Assembly: GCA_900754755.1 (NCBI GenBank)
Contig: CAAEEC010000317.1
Coordinates: forward strand, 1-7,487
Direction: 5' to 3'
Origin: Clostridia bacterium
GTDB taxonomy: Bacteria > Bacillota > Clostridia > Christensenellales > Aristaeellaceae
DNA: 7,487 nucleotides
The notes below the pieces were generated by a model that was not told the origin of the DNA, made no database searches, and saw only the letters and a list, made by a program, of their open reading frames with translations. Every line of letters begins with the position of its first letter. Positions within the stretch are counted from its first letter, which is position 1. Both the position numbers and the translations under genes were made by a program. Below, piece after piece: positions 1 through 6,018 of the stretch.

Positions 1-1
1 C

Positions 2-436
2 GATACCGTGCTCCTGGAAGAGGCCATTCCCGGCCGCGAAGTGGGGTGCGCGGTACTGGGCAATGGCGCGCTGACCTTGGGAGAAGTGGACGAAATCGAA
101 TTGCAGGGCGGATTTTTTGATTTTTCGGAGAAATACACGCTCAAAACCGCTAGGATCCACGTGCCCGCCCGCCTTTCCGCAAGCGCGGCGGATCGCGTCA
201 AGGCGGTGGCGGCGCGCGTTTATCGCATTTTGGCCTGCCAGGGCTTTGCTCGCGTAGATTTGTTTTACACGCCAGAAGGCGAAATCGTGTTTCACGAGGT
301 CAACACCATTCCGGGCTTCACCGGCCACAGCCGCTTTCCCCGCATGATGCAGGCGGCGGGCTGGAGCCTGAAACAGGTGCTGACCGCAGCCATCGATTTG
401 GCCCTGGGCGGCGGCGCGGACTGCGGGGAGGTGTGA
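2..436 (+). CDS. VanG-type D-alanine--D-serine (or D-alanine) ligase, C-terminal part
   Basis: The 5' end lies outside the window; 144 residues are visible, starting in frame at base 2. ATP-grasp ligases of the Ddl/Van family join D-Ala to a second D-amino acid or hydroxy acid to give the end of the peptidoglycan stem peptide, in the cytoplasm. Visible family signatures are EEAIPGREVGCAV, the ARVDLF strand near base 255, and the metal-binding loop HEVNTIPGFT (codons at 293-322), whose Glu and Asn match the Mg ligands of Ddl enzymes. The segments GEVDEIEL, EKYTLKTARI and HSRFPRMM resemble VanG-type D-Ala-D-Ser ligases, as I recall them, more than housekeeping Ddl. The partner genes downstream (acyltransferase, VanT-like racemase) fit that reading. 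The specificity-determining N-terminal and omega-loop regions are not in view, so D-Ala-D-Ala ligase remains possible. The stop is followed 3 bp later by the next start. Confidence 0.88.
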   Translation, partial: DTVLLEEAIPGREVGCAVLGNGALTLGEVDEIELQGGFFDFSEKYTLKTARIHVPARLSASAADRVKAVAARVYRILACQGFARVDLFYTPEGEIVFHEVNTIPGFTGHSRFPRMMQAAGWSLKQVLTAAIDLALGGGADCGEV

Positions 437-439
437 GTT

Positions 440-904
440 TTGCGGCAATGGTTGGTGGATTATTCCCGCGGGGACAATCTAAATGCCTTCTGGCGCTTGT
501 TTTTCTGGCGCAGCCGCACAAAGCGGAAGTGGCTGCGCGACGTGCAAACCCTGTTTCTCAGCCGCATGGCGCACCGCCACGGGGGTTATGTGGGCATTGA
601 GGCGGCGTTTGGCGGCAGACCGCGGCTTCCGCACGGTCTGCATGGCGTTTATATCTCCCGCTTTGCCAGCGTCGGCCGCGATTGCTGCATTTATCAGAAT
701 GTCACAATCGGCGAAATCGGGCGCGCCGCGCCGCGCGTTGGCGACCGCTGTCTGATCGGCGCGGGCGCCATCCTGGTGGGCGGCATCACAATTGGCAGCG
801 ATGTGAAGATCGGCGCGGGCGCCGTCGTGCATACCGACGTGCCGGATGGCAGCACCGTGGTTCCCGGCGCGGCCAGAATCCTCAAAAAGGAGAGAGGCGC
901 ATGA
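440..904 (+). CDS. Small hexapeptide-repeat (LbetaH) acyltransferase, serine acetyltransferase-like
   Basis: A 154-residue protein. I chose the TTG start at 440 because a strong Shine-Dalgarno (GGGGAGGTG, 425-433) sits 6 bases upstream and overlaps the ligase stop; no in-frame ATG occurs until residue 43. Residues 1-60 are basic and helical, and residues 65-150 form a left-handed beta-helix with hexapeptide turns (ASVGRD, VTIGEI, CLIGAG, ITIGSD, VKIGAG). LPHGLHG (His65, His68) matches the catalytic His region of the CysE-like family. The second catalytic His of classical CysE (the RHP motif) appears to be replaced: here the aligned stretch is RAAPRV (residues 95-100). The protein is also much shorter than CysE, so O-acetylserine synthesis is not assured; sugar or other acyl acceptors are possible. 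Its position between a VanG-like ligase and a VanT-like racemase suggests a role in serine metabolism or cell-envelope precursor modification (inference). Confidence 0.82.
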   Translation: MRQWLVDYSRGDNLNAFWRLFFWRSRTKRKWLRDVQTLFLSRMAHRHGGYVGIEAAFGGRPRLPHGLHGVYISRFASVGRDCCIYQNVTIGEIGRAAPRVGDRCLIGAGAILVGGITIGSDVKIGAGAVVHTDVPDGSTVVPGAARILKKERGA

Positions 905-2031
905 AGCGGGCGCAAGACACGGGGCGGGCGTGGATTGAGATCCGGCGCGACGCTTTGCGGCAGAATGTAGTGGCGCTGCGCACGCTGCTTCCTCCGCGCT
1001 GCGAATTGATGCCCGCCCTCAAAGCCAATGCCTATGGGCATGGCGCGCTGCCCGTGGCCCGGGAATTGAACCGCCTGGGCGTGCGGGCGTTTTGCGTGGC
1101 TACGGTGGGGGAAGGAATGGAACTGCGCCAGGGCGGCGTGGAAGGATTGATCTTGGTTTTGGGATATACGCCGCCGGAGGATTTCGCGCTTCTTTTGGCC
1201 TGGGATTTGACGCAAGCCGCCGTCGATTGTGAATATGCGAAAATGCTGGCGCATTTTGGCCGAGGCATTCAGACGCATCTCGCCATCGATACGGGCATGC
1301 ACCGCTGCGGCGAGCGCTGGGAACAGATGGACGCGCTGTGCGAGGTGTTGCGGAGCAAGCGGTTGCGGGTGACCGGCGCGTTCACGCACCTTTGCGCCGC
1401 GGATAGCGCGGATCCCGAGGACGCCGCATATACGTTTGCGCAGGCGCGCGCGTTTGCGAATGCCATACGCGCGCTGGAGGGGTGCGGCTGGCGCTGCGCA
1501 AAGCGGCATTTGCTGGCCAGCTATGGGCTGTTGAATTATCCGCAGCTGGGCGGGGATTATGCCCGGGCAGGTATCGCGCTGTACGGCCTTCTGAGCGGGC
1601 GGAACGATTTTGTGCGCCATCCATTGCCGCTCGTGCCGGTGCTCTCACTAAAAGCGCGCATTGCCCTGATGAAAACGCTGCGCGATGGCGAGCGCGCTGG
1701 ATATGCCCTGGAATATGCCGCGCACGGCGAACGCACCATTGCCGTGCTGTCCATTGGCTATGCCGACGGTTTGCCGCGCGATTTGTCCTGCGGCAGGGGG
1801 CATGTGCTGCTGCACGGCAGGAAAGCGCCCATCGTGGGCCGTGTGTGTATGGACCAAACGCTGGTGGATGTGACGGATATTCCGGAAGCGCGGCGCGGCG
1901 ATGTTGCGGTGGTGATCGGGCGCTCGGACGGGCAGGAAATTGCCGCCTATGACCTGAGCGAAGCCGGGAACACCATCACCAATGAATGGCTCAGCCGCTT
2001 GGGCGCCCGGCTGCCCAGGATTGTGGTGTAG
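901..2031 (+). CDS. VanT-type serine/alanine racemase (PLP), soluble
   Basis: A 376-residue fold-type III PLP racemase. The ATG at 901 is preferred because AAGGAG (887-892) is correctly spaced and the start overlaps the previous stop by 4 bp (ATGA), indicating translational coupling. Lys41 in MPALKANAYGHG is the PLP Schiff-base lysine; Tyr268 in AGYALEY aligns with the second catalytic base of alanine racemases; GYADGLPR and RVCMDQ (residues 314-319) are standard Alr elements. Overall wording (RAWIEI, ILVLGYT, AIDTGMHR, SYGLLNYP, TITNEWLSRLGARL) is closest in my memory to the catalytic domain of VanT serine racemases. The membrane acyltransferase-3 domain fused to VanT is absent. Near the C-terminus, Alr enzymes have ISYRVPR; here the Tyr position is Ala369, consistent with altered substrate choice. 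It would supply D-Ser or D-Ala to the adjacent ligase. Plain alanine racemase is the alternative. Confidence 0.9.
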   Translation: MKRAQDTGRAWIEIRRDALRQNVVALRTLLPPRCELMPALKANAYGHGALPVARELNRLGVRAFCVATVGEGMELRQGGVEGLILVLGYTPPEDFALLLAWDLTQAAVDCEYAKMLAHFGRGIQTHLAIDTGMHRCGERWEQMDALCEVLRSKRLRVTGAFTHLCAADSADPEDAAYTFAQARAFANAIRALEGCGWRCAKRHLLASYGLLNYPQLGGDYARAGIALYGLLSGRNDFVRHPLPLVPVLSLKARIALMKTLRDGERAGYALEYAAHGERTIAVLSIGYADGLPRDLSCGRGHVLLHGRKAPIVGRVCMDQTLVDVTDIPEARRGDVAVVIGRSDGQEIAAYDLSEAGNTITNEWLSRLGARLPRIVV

Positions 2032-2046
2032 CGCCGCACGTTTCCA

Positions 2047-2075
2047 TTGATTTTCTCCGCGCCGTTTGCTATAAT
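2047..2075 (+). promoter_or_regulatory. Sigma-A promoter of the rhamnosidase/URO-D operon
   Basis: TTGATT at 2047-2052 and a perfect TATAAT at 2070-2075 are separated by exactly 17 bp. Transcription would start near 2082, giving a leader of about 48 nt. A perfect 5-bp inverted repeat (GCGCC at 2089-2093, GGCGC at 2099-2103) lies just after the expected start and could be an operator half-site pair or a small leader hairpin. GGAGGG at 2119-2124 is the ribosome binding site for the ATG at 2130. Confidence 0.8.
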
Positions 2076-2129
2076 GTGGATGTACAAAGCGCCGGGATGG
2101 CGCACAACGCAAGGCGACGGAGGGATAGC

Positions 2130-4241
2130 ATGAACCATTCCCAGATGTTTTTGCAGGCGCAATGGGTAACGCCCGCGCGCGAAATGACGGCGCCCTATTT
2201 TCAGACGCAATTCGATTGTGCGGCCGCGCTTTCTGGCCGGTTGCGCATCAGCGGCTTGGGCTTTTTTTCGGCCACGCTCAACGGCCGGCCCGTAAGCGAA
2301 GACATGTTTGTGCCCGTGTGGTCGGATTATGAAAAACGGGAATTCCTTTTTGACGGCGCGCCATTTGACGAGGAATTTGGCCACCGGATTTACGGCCTCT
2401 CCTACGATGTGAGCGCGCTGCTCGTGCCCGGGCAAAATACGCTTTTGGTCCACGTAACCCCCGGTTGGTACGCGCAGCCCACATGGGTTGGTGGGGATCA
2501 GAGCGCTGCTTATGGCCGGCCACGGTTGTGCTTCGCGCTGGAATACGAGGATGAAAACGGCGCGCACACGCTGCTCTCCGGGCCGGACACGGTGGTTTGC
2601 CGCGAAAGCGAGATCACGGCGTTCGACCTGTTCCAGGGCGAAACGCAGGATTACACCCGCCCGCTGGGCGCATGGGAACGCGTGCGGGCGCTGGAACCCT
2701 TCGCTTGCGAGCACCTCTGGCAGGATTGCCCGGCCGACGGGGTGGAGCGCCGCATTGCGCCCAAACTCCTGCACCAACGCGAGGGCCTTTCGGTGTACGA
2801 CCAGGGGGAAAACGTCACCGGCACGCCGGTGCTGCTGGGCACCGAGCCGGGCACAATTACCGTGATTTTTAGCGAAGCGCTTGGTGCGGATGGCCTGCCC
2901 GATCCGACGCACCACCATGGGCAGAAGGCCGTTTTCCATATCCGGGAGCCGCGCACGCTGCGCGCCATTGGCACTTGGTATGGCTACCGCTATTTCAGCG
3001 TGCAGGGCCCGGCGCAGGTACTTTGCTGCGAGGTGATCCACAGCAAGGTGCCCGTAACTTCCACCTTCCATGCGCCGGAGCCCACGCTGCAGTGGCTGTA
3101 TGACGCATTCCTGCGCACCCAACTGGCGAATATGCATGCGGGCATCCCTTCGGATTGCCCGCACCTGGAGCGCCGCGGCTATACGGGGGATGGACAACTC
3201 GTGTGCGAAGCGGGCATGATGCTCCTCGGCAGCCGGGAGTTTTACCGCAAATGGCTGCGCGACATCGCCGACTGCCAGGATCGAAAGACCGGCCATATGC
3301 AATACACCGCGCCTTACACGCGCTGCGGCGGCGGCCCGGGCGGCTGGGGCTGCGCCATTGTGCAGGTGCCCTATCAATATTACCGCCAGTTTGGCGACGC
3401 GCAACCCATGCGCGAGATGTACCCGCAAATGCTGCGCTGGTTCGATTCGCTGGAGGCGCACAGCGAAGGCGGACTCGTCACTTCCGATAAGCCGGGCCTG
3501 TGGTGCCTGGGCGATTGGTGCATGCCGGGTAAGCCGCGCATTCCCGAGCCGCTGGTGAACACGTATTTCTACATCCGCTCCCTGCGCCAGGCCTGCACAA
3601 TCGCGGAAATCCTGGGCATCGATGGCGAGCGCGACCTGCTGAAAGCGCGCATTGCCGAGCGAGAAAACGCGCTCTATCAGCACTATTATGATCCGCAAAC
3701 CGGCGATTTCGCCGAAAACGCGCAGGGCGCGAACGCTTTTATGGTCGATTTGGGTCTGGGCGACGCGCGCACGCTTCAGCACGTCGCGCAGCGCTACGCG
3801 GCCCTGGGCGAATACGATACGGGCATCTTTGGCACGGATATCGTCACGCGGGTGCTGTTTGAGCGCGGGCACAAGGCGCTGGCCGCGAAGCTGCTCACCA
3901 GCTGCGGTGCTTCCTCCTATGGGCATATGCGGCTCACGGGTGCGACCACGCTGTATGAATACTGGCACGGGGGCCGCAGCTACAGCCATCCGATGTTCGG
4001 CGCGCCGGTGCGCTATTTGTTCCAATATTTGCTGGGCATCCGGCAGGCGGAAGGCAATTGCGCCTGGCGGGAAATTGTGTTCGATCCGTATCTGCCCGAG
4101 GGCGTCAACGAACTCTCTGGTAGCCTGGAAACCGCGCAGGGCGTGCTGCGCGCACGGCTCTGGCGCGAAAATGGCGAAGTGCGCGCGGAGATTTTCGCGC
4201 CCGAGGGCGTGCGCGTGCGGCGGGAGGGATCTTCGTGCTGA
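2130..4241 (+). CDS. GH78 alpha-L-rhamnosidase-like glycoside hydrolase, cytoplasmic
   Basis: A 703-residue protein with ATG at 2130 behind GGAGGG. GH78 enzymes remove terminal L-rhamnose from glycosides by an inverting mechanism. Domains seen in order: N-terminal beta-sandwich (about 5-150; SGLGFFSATLNGRPV, PGWYAQPTW), a Bac_rhamnosid-type sandwich (about 240-320; SVYDQGENVTGTP, IFSEALGADG), the (alpha/alpha)6 catalytic domain (about 325-640) and a short C-terminal beta domain. The family signature DCPHLERRGYTGDGQ starts at Asp342; Glu347 is the likely general acid, with Asp342 and Asp354 conserved. His620 in SYSHPMFGAP matches the conserved His of the SxNHxxFG motif. There is no signal peptide, so it should act on imported or small glycosides. 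It is shorter than many extracellular GH78 proteins. The last 7 bases overlap the next gene. Family assignment is strong; the actual sugar and aglycone are not readable from sequence. Confidence 0.9.
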   Translation: MNHSQMFLQAQWVTPAREMTAPYFQTQFDCAAALSGRLRISGLGFFSATLNGRPVSEDMFVPVWSDYEKREFLFDGAPFDEEFGHRIYGLSYDVSALLVPGQNTLLVHVTPGWYAQPTWVGGDQSAAYGRPRLCFALEYEDENGAHTLLSGPDTVVCRESEITAFDLFQGETQDYTRPLGAWERVRALEPFACEHLWQDCPADGVERRIAPKLLHQREGLSVYDQGENVTGTPVLLGTEPGTITVIFSEALGADGLPDPTHHHGQKAVFHIREPRTLRAIGTWYGYRYFSVQGPAQVLCCEVIHSKVPVTSTFHAPEPTLQWLYDAFLRTQLANMHAGIPSDCPHLERRGYTGDGQLVCEAGMMLLGSREFYRKWLRDIADCQDRKTGHMQYTAPYTRCGGGPGGWGCAIVQVPYQYYRQFGDAQPMREMYPQMLRWFDSLEAHSEGGLVTSDKPGLWCLGDWCMPGKPRIPEPLVNTYFYIRSLRQACTIAEILGIDGERDLLKARIAERENALYQHYYDPQTGDFAENAQGANAFMVDLGLGDARTLQHVAQRYAALGEYDTGIFGTDIVTRVLFERGHKALAAKLLTSCGASSYGHMRLTGATTLYEYWHGGRSYSHPMFGAPVRYLFQYLLGIRQAEGNCAWREIVFDPYLPEGVNELSGSLETAQGVLRARLWRENGEVRAEIFAPEGVRVRREGSSC

Positions 4242-5461
4242 ATGCGGCAGAAATTGCCGTCCTGCGCCAGCTCGCCAGCGAATACGCCCAGGCTGCCAGC
4301 CTGGGCGGGCAGGGTGAGCGCAGGCAGCGGTGGCTGAACCTCAACCACCTGCGCGGCGAGCGGCCGCTCGTGTTGATCGACCAGATCCCCTGGGAGGAAA
4401 TGGACGTGGATGGCAGCCTCGACTGCCAGGTGCGCGATCCCTATTGGCGCGGCGTGGAAACGAATCTGCGGCAAACGCTGTATAAGTGGCGGCACATGCC
4501 CGCGGACATGGTGCTCGATCCCTATATCTGTCTGCCGCGCCCCATTTGCAGCAGCGGTTGGGGCATTGGCGTGGAGGAAACGCTGGCTTTTTCCTCGCCC
4601 GAAACCGAGGTCAAGAGCCACCACTACATCAACCAGATCCGGGAACCGGAGGACATCGCGAAGATCCGCACGCCCCAGATCACGCTCGACGCGGCGGAAG
4701 AAGCCGCCATTGTGGAAACGGCGCGGCGCGTGTGCGAGGGCATTTTGCCCTTCCGCATGGTGGGCATGACCATGCATTTGGGCATCTGGGATTCCATCAG
4801 CATGTGGATGGGCGTGGAAAACTGCTATCTCGAGCTGATGGACCGACCGGAGATGATGCATCAATTGATGGAAACGCTCACGCGCGGCCTGATCGATATG
4901 GTGGGCCAGCTCAATGCGCTGCAGGCCTTCGACATTCATTCACACATTTGCCACTGCTCGCACACGTATCTGGAAGACCTGCCAGTCAGTGAAGAGGCGG
5001 TTTCGGCCAACGCCTGGGCTTTCGGCCTGGCGCAACTGTTCACCTCGGTTTCGCCCGCCATCACGGACGAGTTTGAAGTGGCGTATATGCGGCGGGTGTT
5101 TCCGCTCTTTGGCGCGATTTATTACGGCTGCTGCGACAGGCTGGACGACCGGCTCGATGTGATTGAAAAATTGCCCCAGGTGCGCAAGATCTCCTGCAGC
5201 CCCTGGAGCGACCGCGAGCGCTTTGCCGCCAACCTGGACCGCAAGCGCTATGTGATGAGCAACAAGCCCTCGCCCGCTTTCCTCGCCACGCCATCCCTGG
5301 AGGAGGACGCCATCCGCGCCGATTTGCGCCGCACCATCCGCGCCGCGCGCGAGCACGACGTGTGCCTGGAAATCATTCTGAAGGACATCAGCACGGTCTG
5401 CCGCCGCCCGCAAAACCTCTGGCGCTGGCAGGAAATCGCCATGGAAGAAGCCCAGCGCTGA
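4235..5461 (+). CDS. Uroporphyrinogen decarboxylase (URO-D)/methyltransferase-fold protein
   Basis: A 408-residue protein from GTG at 4235, with GGGAGG at 4222-4227, overlapping the rhamnosidase stop by 7 bp and so likely translationally coupled. The TIM-barrel URO-D superfamily is suggested by HYINQIREPEDIAKI, a central segment with MTMHLGIWD and MGVENCYLELMDRPEMMHQL, and the C-terminal YVMSNKPSPAFL and LKDISTVCRRPQNL stretches. The substrate-binding N-terminal motif of true heme-pathway HemE (RQAGRY) is absent, so it is not a heme enzyme. His237-Ile-Cys239, with Cys299/Cys300 or Cys321 further on, resembles the His-x-Cys...Cys zinc site of corrinoid-dependent methyltransferases such as MtaA/MtbA; this is inference from spacing only. 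Pairing with GH78 suggests a role in breaking down a glycoside or its aglycone, possibly demethylation. The substrate is unknown. I see no corrinoid protein gene in the window. Confidence 0.78.
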   Translation: MLNAAEIAVLRQLASEYAQAASLGGQGERRQRWLNLNHLRGERPLVLIDQIPWEEMDVDGSLDCQVRDPYWRGVETNLRQTLYKWRHMPADMVLDPYICLPRPICSSGWGIGVEETLAFSSPETEVKSHHYINQIREPEDIAKIRTPQITLDAAEEAAIVETARRVCEGILPFRMVGMTMHLGIWDSISMWMGVENCYLELMDRPEMMHQLMETLTRGLIDMVGQLNALQAFDIHSHICHCSHTYLEDLPVSEEAVSANAWAFGLAQLFTSVSPAITDEFEVAYMRRVFPLFGAIYYGCCDRLDDRLDVIEKLPQVRKISCSPWSDRERFAANLDRKRYVMSNKPSPAFLATPSLEEDAIRADLRRTIRAAREHDVCLEIILKDISTVCRRPQNLWRWQEIAMEEAQR

Positions 5462-5487
5462 GCGAAGGGGGATGCGCGCGAACAAAA

Positions 5488-5520
5488 ATGTGGGCCGTCG
5501 CAGAACGCGATGGCCCACAT
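5488..5520 (-). terminator. Strong hairpin; intrinsic terminator in the minus direction
   Basis: ATGTGGGCC (5488-5496) pairs with GGCCCACAT (5512-5520). The stem continues inward with GTCGC/GCGAT, including one G.U on the plus strand, around a 5-nt AGAAC loop: 14 pairs in all. Read on the minus strand, the stem (one A.C mismatch) is followed directly by TTTTTGTT, the classic terminator form. Read on the plus strand there is no U-run after it, although it lies 26 bp past the URO-D stop and could still protect that mRNA end. Nothing on the minus strand is recognisable as a gene until 6056. Confidence 0.62.
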
Positions 5521-5547
5521 CAGACTATCAAAGAATCTAAGGGAAAG

Positions 5548-5573
5548 CGCGAGAAAGCCGAAGCCTTTTCGCG
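5548..5573. repeat. Hairpin (inverted repeat) with CGAA loop
   Basis: CGCGA (5548-5552) pairs with TCGCG (5569-5573). Pairing continues inward through G.U, A-T, A-T, one A.C mismatch, then GC/GC around a 4-nt CGAA loop, giving an 11-position stem. It lies between the strong hairpin at 5488-5520 and repeat unit A and is probably part of the same structured region. Confidence 0.5.
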
Positions 5574-5603
5574 GTACAATCGTCCCCGGCGGCGTGTACG
5601 GCG

Positions 5604-5719
5604 GGGGCGCACGAAGCGCACGCCCTGTGGGCGAAACAGCGCGAAGTAAGCCCAATGAAGCAGGGAGTGCCGCAAGCGAGCCTGCGAGCGCAGTGGGACG
5701 ACCATGCTGAATTGAGGGG
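5604..5719. repeat. Structured repeat unit A (116 nt)
   Basis: It aligns without gaps to unit B (5829-5944) at an offset of 225 bp, with 24 differences in 116 positions (about 79% identity). Hairpin 1: GCGC 5616-5619 with 5639-5642 outside, CGCCC 5621-5625 with GGGCG 5629-5633 inside, loop TGT and a conserved AAACA linker. Hairpin 2: GCAGG 5660-5664 with CCTGC 5681-5685, an internal loop, then TGC 5668-5670 with GCG 5676-5678 around CGCAA. The differences from unit B at paired positions are compensated. It ends in ACCATGCTGAATTGAGG, also seen in B and partly in C. Confidence 0.75.
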
Positions 5720-5783
5720 TGCATGGACTCGCAATACGCCGCGGCGGAAAATCCCATTTTCCAGAGCAAAAATCGTTTCTTTG

Positions 5784-5826
5784 CAGTTTCCACGCCCGGA
5801 AATCCGTAGGATTTTAGCGGAAACTG
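5784..5826. repeat. Composite hairpin between repeat units A and B
   Basis: CAGTTTCC (5784-5791) is a perfect inverted partner of GGAAACTG (5819-5826). Inside it, GC 5794-5795 can pair with GC 5817-5818, and AAATCC (5800-5805) pairs with GGATTT (5809-5814) around a GTA loop. It ends just before unit B and has no counterpart before unit A. It has no U-run, so it is not an obvious terminator. Confidence 0.6.
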
Positions 5827-5828
5827 GT

Positions 5829-5944
5829 GGGGCGCACGAAGGCCGCGCGCAGTGCGCGAAACAGGCCGTAGTGAGCCCAGTGAAGCAGGGAGCACCGCGA
5901 GTGAGCTTGCGAACGATGCGGAGCGACCATGCTGAACTGAGAGG
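5829..5944. repeat. Structured repeat unit B (116 nt)
   Basis: Second copy of unit A. Hairpin 1: GGCC 5841-5844 with GGCC 5864-5867, inside it CGCGC 5846-5850 with GCGCG 5854-5858, loop AGT, and the same AAACA linker. Hairpin 2: GCAGG 5885-5889 with CTTGC 5906-5910 (one G.U on the plus strand), inside it CAC 5893-5895 with GTG 5901-5903 around CGCGA. It starts with the same 12 bases (GGGGCGCACGAA) as unit A. Confidence 0.75.
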
Positions 5945-5945
5945 C

Positions 5946-5998
5946 GGGAACACTGCAAGCCGCCAGGCGCAGCAGGGGGACCATTGCGAATTGTGGAT
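5946..5998. repeat. Degenerate partial repeat unit C
   Basis: Directly after unit B, this stretch resembles the 3' half of unit A: GGGA, GCAAGC, GGCGCAG, then GGGACCAT and GAATTGTGG in the same order, with a short deletion and several substitutions. The hairpin-1 half is missing. GGGGGA (5975-5980) can pair with TCCCCC (6006-6011). Confidence 0.5.
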
Positions 5999-6018
5999 AG
6001 CTTGCTCCCCCGTCCACC

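Noticed and set aside
682..900. Upstream extension of the racemase frame to 682
   Set aside because: The extra 73 residues are Arg-rich shadow of the acyltransferase; ATG at 901 has AAGGAG upstream and gives the normal racemase length.
1947..4025. Long open frame of 692 codons on the minus strand
   Set aside because: It is antisense to the rhamnosidase and the racemase end, is Arg/Ala/His-rich as GC-rich shadow frames are, and has no domain signature; the plus-strand frame has clear GH78 motifs.
4235..5461. Heme-pathway uroporphyrinogen decarboxylase HemE
   Set aside because: The RQAGRY substrate-binding motif near the N-terminus is missing, the protein is longer than HemE, and the context is a rhamnosidase operon without heme genes.
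5604..5998. CRISPR array
   Set aside because: The units are 116 nt, only about 79% alike and unevenly spaced, with no short identical repeats and no cas gene.
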